Shown here in pieces: positions 57,092 to 64,000 of a stretch of 64,000 nt of DNA. The DNA comes from Catenulispora rubra. Lineage in GTDB: Bacteria > Actinomycetota > Actinomycetes > Streptomycetales > Catenulisporaceae. The notes beneath the pieces were generated by a model, which did not search any database, was not told where the DNA came from, and worked only from the letters and a program-made list of their open reading frames with translations. The DNA is taken from positions 1-64,000 of the forward strand of contig NZ_JAACYW010000014.1 of NCBI RefSeq assembly GCF_015356825.1, in the 5' to 3' direction. The translations under genes were made by a program, and so were the position numbers. Each line of letters begins with the position of its first letter. The first letter of the stretch is position 1.

Positions 57092-57097
57092 ACGATA
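57092..57097 (-). promoter_or_regulatory. -10 element (TATCGT), probably leaderless
   Basis: Read on the minus strand, TATCGT ends six bases before the ATG at 57085. It supports the short start and a leaderless message. Confidence 0.45.
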
Positions 57098-57192
57098 GAA
57101 GCCGCTGATCACTCGGCGGATCACCCGAGCGACGGAATTCGGCGCCGACCCCTCGTTCGCTCGGGGGAGGCCCTACGACCGAGAACCGGCGG

Positions 57193-58080
57193 CTACCCCA
57201 GAAACCGGAGCACCTCCGCCGCCACCGCCGCAGGCTGCTCCTCCGGCAGCAGATGCCCGCCGCCGAGCAGCACCACGACCCTCAGCTCGTCCGCGTGCCG
57301 CTCCCCGCCCGCCAGCACCGCCGGCGGGATCACCACGTCCCGCTCCCCGCCGATGACCAGCGTCGGCACCGTCAGCCGCGCCTTCCGGTAGCGCCCGAGC
57401 GGGTGCCCGAAGATCTCCTGCCACACATACGCCGCGTTCACCTGCTCCACGGCCCGCGCCCGCGCCGGATCGCGCAGCAGATCCGTGTAGATCCGGATGT
57501 CCTCGCGCTCCCACAGCGTCTTGTCCGCGGTCCAGTGCCGCAGCAGGAACCCGGCGAAGCCGGTCCGCCGCAGCACCAGCCGCCCGATCGGCGGGTGCTC
57601 GATGAACGCCGTGTGCCACATCCGCCACAGGTTCGGCAGCACGCGCCGGGCCGGCGGCCACAGGTGCGTCATGTTCACCGATACCAGGGCGTTGACTCGC
57701 TCCGGATGCCGCAGCGCCGCCACGGATCCGACCCAGCCGCCCCAGTCGTGCCCGACGATCGCCGCCTTGCCGATCCCGAGCTCGTCGAGCACCGCGATCA
57801 CGTCCTCGGCCAGGTTCGGGGTACCGTAGCCGTGCTTCGGCGCCTCCGTCCAGCCCGATCCGCGCAGGTCCAGGGCCAGGACGCGGTGCGCGGCGGCGAG
57901 GTGCGGCAGCATCTGCCGCCACACGTACCAGTGCTGCGGGAAACCGTGCAGCAGCACCAAGGGCGCGCCGTCTGCGGGCCCTGATTCGGCGACGTGGAAT
58001 CGCACGCCGCGCGCGGTCACATATCGGTGCTCGACTCGATGAGTGGCTTCGCCGATCGCGGGCAACGGGAAAACGGACAC
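57193..58080 (-). CDS. Alpha/beta hydrolase, epoxide hydrolase-like
   Basis: A 295-residue cytoplasmic alpha/beta hydrolase. HGFP at residues 45-48 supplies the oxyanion hole, and the nucleophile elbow is VGHDWGGWVG with Asp112 instead of Ser, which points to epoxide hydrolases, haloalkane dehalogenases or fluoroacetate dehalogenases. Asp in GGERDVVIPP and His in LLGGGHLLPEEQP complete the triad. The HGFPQHWYVWRQM motif is most frequent in epoxide hydrolases. Translation starts at ATG 58080 after AGGAG, and that site is buried in a long inverted repeat, see 58081-58138. Confidence 0.85.
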   Translation of the reverse strand: MSVFPLPAIGEATHRVEHRYVTARGVRFHVAESGPADGAPLVLLHGFPQHWYVWRQMLPHLAAAHRVLALDLRGSGWTEAPKHGYGTPNLAEDVIAVLDELGIGKAAIVGHDWGGWVGSVAALRHPERVNALVSVNMTHLWPPARRVLPNLWRMWHTAFIEHPPIGRLVLRRTGFAGFLLRHWTADKTLWEREDIRIYTDLLRDPARARAVEQVNAAYVWQEIFGHPLGRYRKARLTVPTLVIGGERDVVIPPAVLAGGERHADELRVVVLLGGGHLLPEEQPAAVAAEVLRFLG

Positions 58081-58138
58081 GGGTGGCTCCTGCCGGTTCG
58101 ACTGCGGTGGATGCTGTCGAGCTGAGGAGGAGCCACCC
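58081..58138 (-). promoter_or_regulatory. Inverted repeat covering the ribosome binding site
   Basis: GGGTGGCTCCT (58081-58091) and AGGAGCCACCC (58128-58138) are perfect 11-bp complements. On the minus-strand message the 3' arm is AGGAGCCACCC directly before ATG 58080, so folding would hide the ribosome binding site. The loop of about 36 nt has further pairing potential. Confidence 0.5.
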
Positions 58139-58205
58139 GGTCTATTCGTTCCCTGTGATCACGCCGCCAAGTGTGTGACGTGTGTCACCAGGCGCCGCGA
58201 GCCCG

Positions 58206-59561
58206 CTATTTGGCGAGCCCGAAAGCGTTCACCAACTGCCCGTCGGCCGTGTCGCCGTCCAGCGACCACGTCATGTCGCCGCGCAGTCCCAGGGCCTTGA
58301 TGAACCAGACCTTCTCCTGGATGCTCTGCCGGTCGTCGAACGTCCAGAAGGTCTTGCTCGCCGGGTCGTACTTGTACGCCGCGCCGGAGAACGGGTCGTG
58401 GTGCACGGTCCCGGGCTGCGCCGCGATCTGGTTGTACTCGACGTCCGTCGCCACGCCGGTGGCCGGCTGGAACTCGCCGTCGCCGTTCGGCCCCGGCGCG
58501 ACGCCGGTCCAGCCGTGCGCGTAGAAGGGGATCGAGATGGCGATCTTGCGCGGGCTGGCGCCCTGCTTGAGGTAGTTGGCCACGACCTCCAGCGTCGAGA
58601 TCTCGCCGTTGTTCGGGTACGGGTCGCTCGGCGTCGCCCGCGGCGCGGGGTCGAACGGCGACGGGAACAGGTTGGACTGCGACTCCGTCGGGCCGGTGGT
58701 CTCCCAGGGCCCGTTGAAGTCGAACGTCATCACGTTCATCCAGTCCACGATCCGCGACACCGGGCCGACCTCGATGTGCGAGACCTTCTCCGGGCCGGAC
58801 GGGGTGTCGGCGGTGAGCAGGTAGTGCTTGCCGTCAGCTGATCCCTGAGCGTTCAGCTGGTTGCGGAACTCCTGCAGCAGCAACGTGAAGTTGTGCGTGT
58901 CCTGCGGACCGTGCGGGTTGTTGTTGCCGACCTCGTCCGGGTACTCCCAGTCGATCGCGATGCCGTCGAAGATCCCGGCCGCCGCGCCCTGAGCGGCGCC
59001 CGGCAGGTTCCCCTTGATGTACATGTCGATGCAGGACTGCGCGAACTTCGCCCGCGAGGCCGGGGTCGCCGCGGCGGCGGAGAAGTTGGTGGACTCCGAC
59101 CAGCCGCCGACCGACATCACGATCTTCAGCTTCGGATAGGCCTTCTTCAGCTCGCGCAGCTGATTGAAGTTCCCTGCGATGCTTTGCGCGCCGGTGTCGG
59201 CGGTGCTGTCCACGGAGTGCGCGGCGTCCACCGGCTTCTGCCAGTCCGCCCACGAGTCGGCGCTGGCGCAGGTGCCGTCCGGGGCGATGTTGGAGAACGC
59301 GTAGTCGATCTCAGTGAGCTTGTTCACCGCGCCGGAGGCGATCAGGTTCTTCTCGTAGAACCCTGAGTAGATCCCCCACTGGGTGAAGTATCCGACCGAG
59401 ACTTTCCCGTTGTTGTCAAAGGACTGTGCGGATTGTGCGGCGCTGCCGGGGGTGGCCAGTGCCGGGGAGGCGGCGGCGACCGGCACGATCGCCAGGCTCA
59501 GGACGGCGGCCGCGGCAAGAGCGGTGCGGCGCGGCCGGTGGGGCTGGGAGGGGCGGCTCAT
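58206..59561 (-). CDS. Secreted GH18 chitinase (catalytic domain only)
   Basis: A 451-residue exported glycoside hydrolase family 18 enzyme. A signal peptide spans 1-36 (ASPALA cleavage region). The substrate-binding strand is KIVMSVGGWSES near 146-157 and the catalytic DGIAIDWE has its acid Glu206, followed by MTFDFNGPWE and the terminal barrel strand DMTWSLDGD. It hydrolyses chitin beta-1,4 links outside the cell. It has no separate carbohydrate-binding module, unlike its divergent neighbour. ATG 59561 follows GAGGAG. One DasR-like palindrome lies 26-36 bp upstream of its start codon. Confidence 0.92.
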   Translation of the reverse strand: MSRPSQPHRPRRTALAAAAVLSLAIVPVAAASPALATPGSAAQSAQSFDNNGKVSVGYFTQWGIYSGFYEKNLIASGAVNKLTEIDYAFSNIAPDGTCASADSWADWQKPVDAAHSVDSTADTGAQSIAGNFNQLRELKKAYPKLKIVMSVGGWSESTNFSAAAATPASRAKFAQSCIDMYIKGNLPGAAQGAAAGIFDGIAIDWEYPDEVGNNNPHGPQDTHNFTLLLQEFRNQLNAQGSADGKHYLLTADTPSGPEKVSHIEVGPVSRIVDWMNVMTFDFNGPWETTGPTESQSNLFPSPFDPAPRATPSDPYPNNGEISTLEVVANYLKQGASPRKIAISIPFYAHGWTGVAPGPNGDGEFQPATGVATDVEYNQIAAQPGTVHHDPFSGAAYKYDPASKTFWTFDDRQSIQEKVWFIKALGLRGDMTWSLDGDTADGQLVNAFGLAK

Positions 59562-59586
59562 GAGGCTCCTCGAAGTGAGACGAAGA

Positions 59587-59597
59587 TGTCTAGACCA
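59587..59597. promoter_or_regulatory. DasR-like site (dre) near the left chitinase
   Basis: TGTCTAGACCA matches the core of the dre consensus ACTGGTCTAGACCAGT for the GntR-family regulator DasR, which represses chitin and aminosugar genes until glucosamine-6-phosphate accumulates. Confidence 0.6.
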
Positions 59598-59706
59598 GCG
59601 TTGGCGAGCGCCATGCTCCTCGCCGCCGACCCCGTGGTCAAGTCCTCGTAAGGGCTTCTTTGCCTTTCGCTGACCTGCTGCGGGATGACCATGGTCGATG
59701 CCAGCA

Positions 59707-59716
59707 GGTCTAGACC
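59707..59716. promoter_or_regulatory. DasR-like site (dre), first of a tandem pair
   Basis: GGTCTAGACC is a perfect 10-bp palindrome equal to the dre core. It is followed 12 bp later by an identical copy, recalling the direct repeat known in Streptomyces chitinase promoters. Confidence 0.7.
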
Positions 59717-59718
59717 TT

Positions 59719-59728
59719 GGTCTAGACC
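59719..59728. promoter_or_regulatory. DasR-like site (dre), second of a tandem pair
   Basis: A second perfect GGTCTAGACC immediately before a TTGACA -35-like hexamer at 59735, so a bound repressor would block the promoter of the right-hand chitinase gene. Confidence 0.7.
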
Positions 59729-59869
59729 TCACCCTTGACAGTCCCCGAGGACGGCGGTACTTCTTCCCTACGACCCGATCCGTTTATTGCGGCGCCGCTC
59801 TCCGGATCAGCTCCATGCGCAGTTTCTTTCCGAACGGTTTCCCTCCCGCCACAGGAGCGTGCGTAACGA

Positions 59870-61951
59870 ATGAGAGCGTCACGAAGCTCGATAAGCAACA
59901 AACACAGCTCTATGAGCAACAAACACAGATCGGCCCTGACCGCGGTGCTCGCCTCCGCGGTCATCGTCGCGGGTGCGTCCGCCGCCATCGGCGCCGGTCC
60001 CTCCTCCCACGCCGCGATGCGGAGCAACAACACCACGGGGGCCGCCTCGACGTCCGGCGGCCTGAAGGTGGCCTACTACGACCAGTGGTCCATCTACCAG
60101 AACGCCTACTACCTGAAGAACGTCGACCAGTCCGGGGCCGCGGGTAACCTCAACTACCTGATCTACGACTTCGAGAACATCGACCCGACCAACCTCACGT
60201 GTTTCGAGACCACCAAGGCCACGGACCCGGACCCGGGCGGCGAGAGCGACCCGAACGCCGGCGACGGTGCCGAGGACCAGTTCGCCGACTACCAGAAGTC
60301 CTTCGACTCCTCGATCAGCGTCGACGGGACCTCGGACGTCTGGAACCAGCCCGTCGCCGGCAACTTCCACCAGCTGCAGGAGCTGAAGAAGAAGCACCCG
60401 AACCTCAAGGTGATGCTGTCGCTCGGCGGCTGGACGTACTCCAAGTACTTCTCCGACGTGGCCGCCACCCAGGCCTCGCGGCAGAAGTTCGTGTCGAGCT
60501 GCATCGACATGTTCATCAAGGGCAACATCCCGGCGTCCGGCGGCTACGGCGGCCCGGGCACCGCGGCGAACATCTTCGACGGCTTCGACATCGACTGGGA
60601 GTACCCGGCGTCCAACGCCGGACACCTGGGCAACCACGAGTCCGCCGCCGACAAGGCCAACTACACGGCGCTGCTGCAGGAATTCCGGACCGAGCTGAAC
60701 GCTCAGGGATCAGCTGACGGAAAGTCCTACGCACTGTCCGCCGCGCTGCCCGCGGGTCAGGAGAAGATCGCCGCCGGCATCGAGACGCAGAATGTCGGCA
60801 ACATCCTGACGTTCGGTGACGCGATGACCTACGACATGCACGGCGCGTGGGACGCGACCGGGCCGACGAACCACCAGGCCCCGATCTACAGCGACCCGAA
60901 CGACCCGATGACGCCGGTCTCGCCGGGCAATGCCAAGTACAACCTCGACGAGGCGGTCAAGGCGTACACGGTCGGCGATCCCGCCTACGGCATCCCTGGC
61001 GGCTTCCCGGCCGGCAAGCTGAACGTCGGCATCCCGTTCTACTACCGGGGCTGGACGGGGGTGAGTGCCGGATCGGCCCACGGCTTGTTCCAGCCGGCGA
61101 CCGGGGCCGCGGCGGGAGCCGCGGATTCCGGGAACGTGCCGGGCATCCAGATGTACAAGGAACTCAGCGGGATCGTGAACAACCCCTCTGACACCTACTG
61201 GGACCCGGTGGCCGAGGCTGCGTACTTCTACGACGGGACCAACTTCTGGTCCGGCGAGAACGCGCAGTCGATCCAGGCCAAGGCCGACTACCTGCACTGC
61301 AACGGCCTCGGCGGGGCGATGATGTTCTCGCTGTACGACCTGGACTCGGCGAACACGCTGTTCAACGCCGCGGTGAACGACGTCAACGGCTCGGCGGCCT
61401 CCTGCCCGACCGGTCCGCCGTCGACCACGCCGAGCACGACGCCGAGCACCACCCCGAGCACGACGCCCAGTACCACGCCGAGCACCACCCCCAGCACGAC
61501 GCCCAGCACGACACCGAGCACGACGCCGAGCACTTCGCCCTCGTCGTCCTCCGGCGGCGGCAGCGGGATCCAGAACGCCGGCTTCGAGAGCGGTTCGCTG
61601 TCCCCGTGGACGTGCACGAGCAACTCGGGAGTGGTGCAGAGTGCGACGGTGCACAGCGGGTCGCACGCACTGCAGGCATCGCCGAGCGGTAGCGACGACG
61701 CGCAGTGTTCGCAAACTGTCACGGTCAAACCGAACACCACGTACACGCTGTCCGCGTGGGTGAACGGGCCCTACACGTACATCGGGGTGACCGGCTCCGG
61801 CGGCGACAGCTCGACGTGGCAGACCGGGAACAGCTGGTCCAAGCTGTCGACGAAGTTCACGACGGGAGCGTCGGTGACCTCGGTGACGGTGTGGGTCCAC
61901 GGCTGGTACGGGCAGAGCGCGTACTACGCGGACGACTTCGCGCTGAGCTGA
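59870..61951 (+). CDS. Secreted GH18 chitinase with Thr/Pro linker and C-terminal carbohydrate-binding-like domain
   Basis: A 693-residue exported chitinase. Signal region 1-49 (hydrophobic core ALTAVLASAVIVAGASAAIG). The GH18 barrel spans about 64-515, with VMLSLGGWTYS near 181 and catalytic DGFDIDWE (Glu244). A linker of repeated TTPS units (about 518-555) leads to a beta-rich C-terminal module (about 565-693; NAGFESGSLSPWTC, YADDFALS) resembling CBM4_9/CBM16-type domains. Start ATG 59870 has AGGAGCG upstream; ATG 59912 is an alternative, and the DNA before each shares the 14-base AGCAACAAACACAG. Divergent from the other chitinase and probably DasR-controlled. Confidence 0.92.
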   Translation: MRASRSSISNKHSSMSNKHRSALTAVLASAVIVAGASAAIGAGPSSHAAMRSNNTTGAASTSGGLKVAYYDQWSIYQNAYYLKNVDQSGAAGNLNYLIYDFENIDPTNLTCFETTKATDPDPGGESDPNAGDGAEDQFADYQKSFDSSISVDGTSDVWNQPVAGNFHQLQELKKKHPNLKVMLSLGGWTYSKYFSDVAATQASRQKFVSSCIDMFIKGNIPASGGYGGPGTAANIFDGFDIDWEYPASNAGHLGNHESAADKANYTALLQEFRTELNAQGSADGKSYALSAALPAGQEKIAAGIETQNVGNILTFGDAMTYDMHGAWDATGPTNHQAPIYSDPNDPMTPVSPGNAKYNLDEAVKAYTVGDPAYGIPGGFPAGKLNVGIPFYYRGWTGVSAGSAHGLFQPATGAAAGAADSGNVPGIQMYKELSGIVNNPSDTYWDPVAEAAYFYDGTNFWSGENAQSIQAKADYLHCNGLGGAMMFSLYDLDSANTLFNAAVNDVNGSAASCPTGPPSTTPSTTPSTTPSTTPSTTPSTTPSTTPSTTPSTTPSTSPSSSSGGGSGIQNAGFESGSLSPWTCTSNSGVVQSATVHSGSHALQASPSGSDDAQCSQTVTVKPNTTYTLSAWVNGPYTYIGVTGSGGDSSTWQTGNSWSKLSTKFTTGASVTSVTVWVHGWYGQSAYYADDFALS
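61432..61535 (+). repeat. ACSCCSAGCACS dodecamer-type array coding the chitinase linker
   Basis: Repeated 12-bp units of the form ACGCCGAGCACG encode TPST over and over. It is in frame and forms the flexible linker between catalytic and binding domains. Confidence 0.8.
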
Positions 61952-62422
61952 GCAGTAGTGGTGAGCAGTGTGAGTAGTGCCGAGCAGTGGTGACTGCGTC
62001 GGCTAGGCGGTCCTAGCCGATCGCGCAGAGCCCGGAACCGTGTGCCGCAAGACTTTCGCAGAAGTAACACAAGCGATCTGTAGAGATCGGCTCTGTGGAT
62101 GCGAGGTCAAGCGCTGAGGCACCGGTTCCGGGCCTTCGGCCGGCCTACCGCGTGTGCGTGGCTGAAGCACCCTGAGGGGGCTTGGTTGGGCAGGAGGAGC
62201 AGGGTTCGTAGACCTGCCTCAAGGTGCTCTTCCAGGCCCCTTTGAAGTGTTTTAGTGAGGGCCCTCTCGCGCGGTACTGACTCGGCACGGAACCCACCTG
62301 TTGACCAGCCACGTCACCCGATGGGGGGACGGTGAGTTGACGCCACGCCGATCGGCAGCACAGACTCAGCGGGCAACGTTGATGAAAACAGTTTTCGTTT
62401 GCGACGCTGAGTGGAGGTCGGC
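61952..62422. other. Non-coding stretch with several stem-loops
   Basis: About 470 bp with no supported gene. It starts with the chitinase terminator, then an 11-bp inverted repeat pair (62030-62040 and 62123-62133), a stem at 62166-62228 and a weaker stem near 62235-62263. Base composition falls toward that of the following low-GC genes. Could hold a promoter, a structured RNA or an insertion boundary. Confidence 0.5.
61999..62020 (+). terminator. Terminator hairpin after the chitinase gene
   Basis: TCGGCTAGG-CGGT-CCTAGCCGA is a perfect 9-bp stem with a 4-nt loop, about 48 bp past the stop codon. Flanking TGCG/CGCA can extend it with a small bulge. Confidence 0.75.
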
Positions 62423-63397
62423 ATGCGTATCGCTCTTGTTGGCAAGGGCGGCAGTGGGAAGACGACCGTTTCCGCGCTGCTCATCCGGCACCTTGCGTCG
62501 TCCGGTCATCCGGTCATGGCAATCGATGCTGATATCAACCAGCATCTCGGGGCCGCACTTGGCCTGCCTGATGAAGAGGCTGGTGCCATCCCGCCGATGG
62601 CGAAGCACCTTCACGCGATCAAGGACTACCTCCGCGGACGTAACCCGCTGGTTGCCTCGGCAGAGGTGATGATCAAGACCACTCCGCCCGGGCGCGGCTC
62701 TCGCTTGCTGCGCCTCAACGAGGACAACATCGTCCACAACCTCTGCGCGACTCGCCTCGACGGTGAGTTGGCGAGCGTTCGCCTGATGGTCACAGGTGGC
62801 TTCAGTGAGTCAGATCTTGGCGTCTCCTGCTACCACTCCAAAACCGGCGCAGCAGAGCTGTACTTGAATCATCTGGTCGATGACCAAGGCGAGTACGTCG
62901 TGGTGGACATGACGGCCGGCACCGACGCATTCGCTTCGGGCCTGTTCACTCGATTCGACCTCACTTGCCTGGTTGTGGAGCCGACCCGCAAGTCCCTGTC
63001 TGTCTACAAGCAGTACAGCGATTATGCGCGCGAGTACGACGTGACGATCCGCGTAGTGGGCAACAAGGTCACGTGCGCCGATGACGTGTCGTACCTGCAA
63101 GAACACGCCGGTACCGACTTGATCGCATGGCTTGGAGCGTCGTCGTATGTCCGTGCGCAAGAGCAGGGTCGTGACGAGGACTTCGCTCGGCTCGAATCGA
63201 CGAACCGGGCTGCCCTTGCCCGTCTCCATCTTGAACTCGACTCGGTGAAGCAGGACTGGGCGAAGTTCACACGGCAGGGAGCTCAGTTCCACCTCAAGAA
63301 CGCCGTGGCATGGGGTAACAGGGCTACGGGCCTTGACCTCGCCGAACAGGTGGATCCGTACTTTGTCACCGGACCTGAGGCCTTCGTCGCTTCGTAG
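62423..63397 (+). CDS. CooC/ParA-like deviant Walker A ATPase
   Basis: A 324-residue SIMIBI-class ATPase. The Walker A box GKGGSGKTT at residues 7-15 has the extra Lys of ParA/MinD/CooC proteins. AIDADIN near 36 is the switch I-like Asp, and YVVVDMTAGTDAF near 158 the Walker B. CooC-type members insert metals into enzymes; ParA types move cargo. The middle and C-terminal parts do not decide between them. ATG 62423 follows GGAGG (62413-62417). Codon use is clearly less GC3-rich than upstream genes, suggesting acquisition. A methyltransferase-like gene follows after about 50 bp. Confidence 0.78.
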   Translation: MRIALVGKGGSGKTTVSALLIRHLASSGHPVMAIDADINQHLGAALGLPDEEAGAIPPMAKHLHAIKDYLRGRNPLVASAEVMIKTTPPGRGSRLLRLNEDNIVHNLCATRLDGELASVRLMVTGGFSESDLGVSCYHSKTGAAELYLNHLVDDQGEYVVVDMTAGTDAFASGLFTRFDLTCLVVEPTRKSLSVYKQYSDYAREYDVTIRVVGNKVTCADDVSYLQEHAGTDLIAWLGASSYVRAQEQGRDEDFARLESTNRAALARLHLELDSVKQDWAKFTRQGAQFHLKNAVAWGNRATGLDLAEQVDPYFVTGPEAFVAS

Positions 63398-63446
63398 GCC
63401 CATCGTCTGAGGTTTCGTCCGCGTGCAACATCGTTAGGGTGGGGTT

Positions 63447-64000
63447 GTGTCAGAGCTTGTATTCACTCCGGAGCGGCGTGCGGAGCTCCGGGCGTTCCTG
63501 AGCGACGATCAACTGCTTCAGTCGGAATACCCGCGCGTGGCGGAGTACTTCAACGCCGCGGCTGGGCTGCCCGGAACGGGGGACTCGGACGCCGATATGG
63601 CGTTCGACGTTCGGTTCCTGCACTTCATGACCGGTGGCCAGGTGGTAAGCGAAAACCCGTACTGGGAGATCGTTGCGCCGTCCGTCTTCGCGCGTGATGG
63701 TCGACGTGTAGTGGACGGTGGCAACCCTCAGGGCAGTCCGCAGCTCGCGTTCGCCGAGATGATCCTCCAAGCAAGCTACGCCTACGCGATTCCATCGCCC
63801 GAGACGATCCAATGGGTCATGCGCCACTGCGCGGATCGTCCGATCGTCGAGCTTGGCGCCGGTCGCGGCTATTGGGCTGCGCAGCTCTCCCGCGCCGGCC
63901 TCGATGTCCGCGGATACGAACTGGAGCCACCCGACGCGATCGACAACGCTTCGTTTCCGCGGGCTACAGGCCAGACTGACGTGTGGTTTCCCGTTGCTGG
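63447..64000 (+). CDS. SAM-dependent methyltransferase-like protein, truncated by the window end
   Basis: An open frame from GTG 63447 to the window edge, at least 184 residues. The segment IVELGAGRGYWAAQL near residue 135 is a class I methyltransferase SAM-binding motif I, and GYELEP 13 residues later fits motif II with its acidic residue. The first 125 residues are unassigned and contain an unusual number of aromatic residues. Base composition matches the preceding ATPase gene, so both probably arrived together. It may modify DNA, RNA, protein or a small molecule; the rest of the gene is not visible. Confidence 0.65.
   Translation, partial: MSELVFTPERRAELRAFLSDDQLLQSEYPRVAEYFNAAAGLPGTGDSDADMAFDVRFLHFMTGGQVVSENPYWEIVAPSVFARDGRRVVDGGNPQGSPQLAFAEMILQASYAYAIPSPETIQWVMRHCADRPIVELGAGRGYWAAQLSRAGLDVRGYELEPPDAIDNASFPRATGQTDVWFPVA

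Larger units (their letters stand above)
59562..59869. other. Divergent chitinase promoter region
   Basis: About 308 bp between two GH18 genes. It contains three GTCTAGAC-centred palindromes, a TTGACA at 59735-59740 with TACTTC 17 bp downstream as a possible plus-strand promoter, and the AGGAGCG ribosome binding site for the right-hand gene. Nothing else recognisable. Confidence 0.65.

Noticed and set aside
1-64000. tRNA, rRNA or origin of replication
   Set aside because: No tRNA T-arm plus acceptor pattern, rRNA segment or DnaA-box cluster was noticed on reading either strand; a covariance search was not possible here.

Overview
The window is about 64 kb of very GC-rich DNA with dense, strongly GC3-biased genes, GTG/TTG starts and many 4-bp ATGA/GTGA/TTGA overlaps. 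Gene content points to a Streptomyces-like actinobacterium, possibly of the Streptomycetales or Catenulisporales: a HemD/winged-helix nitrate regulator, an F420-type oxidoreductase, DUF1707, DasR-type operators at chitinase genes and several apparently leaderless promoters. This placement is inferred from gene content; no rRNA or tRNA gene was seen.

Layout. 0-1.5 kb: end of a GNAT gene, then a chloramphenicol-phosphotransferase-like gene and a crotonase on the minus strand. 1.5-2.6 kb: a gene-free stretch full of repeats. 2.6-9.2 kb: phenylacetate catabolism, with paaN divergent from a paaH-paaJ-paaK-TetR operon in which every junction overlaps; the multicomponent epoxidase paaABCDE is not here. 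9.3-10.6 kb: a hypothetical gene and an aminoglycoside-phosphotransferase-fold gene. 10.8-20.1 kb: nitrate assimilation, with the NnaR-type regulator divergent from nasA, an FAD reductase, nirB, nirD and narK, covering uptake, nitrate to nitrite and nitrite to ammonium. 20.2-24.4 kb: an Lrp/AsnC regulator divergent from a branched-chain 2-oxoacid dehydrogenase operon (E1 alpha, E1 beta, E2; no E3).

24.5-33.5 kb: secreted serine hydrolase, MFS exporter, GlxA-type regulator, a frameshifted small gene coupled to an ABC exporter, an EEP-fold hydrolase, gluconokinase, an F420-type oxidoreductase and a DUF4291 gene. 33.6-43 kb: DUF1707 protein, large secreted phosphoesterase with PKD and FN3 modules, an ABC-2 exporter, aldo/keto reductase and an AtuA-family protein. 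43.2-46.5 kb: small membrane protein, glyoxalase-fold protein, citrate synthase and an ABC ATPase without a permease.

46.5-51.5 kb: a two-component system divergent from a three-gene module (ferric-reductase-like transmembrane flavoprotein, secreted FMN-binding protein, ApbE flavin transferase) that looks like an extracytosolic flavin electron-transfer chain. 51.6-58 kb: pyrE, a small P-loop kinase with decayed copies of its own 3' end behind it, a RIO-type kinase, an ECF sigma factor with an SRPBCC partner, a secreted tripeptidyl-peptidase-like enzyme and an epoxide-hydrolase-like enzyme. 58.2-62 kb: two divergent GH18 chitinases sharing a promoter region with three DasR-like palindromes. 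From 62 kb a structured non-coding stretch leads into genes of visibly lower GC (a CooC/ParA-like ATPase and a truncated methyltransferase-like gene), probably the edge of an acquired segment.

A recurring oddity is in-frame low-complexity DNA inside otherwise ordinary enzymes: the PaaH tail, NasA and its FAD partner, two ABC ATPases, the RIO kinase N-terminus, the FMN-binding protein, the sigma partner and the chitinase linker.
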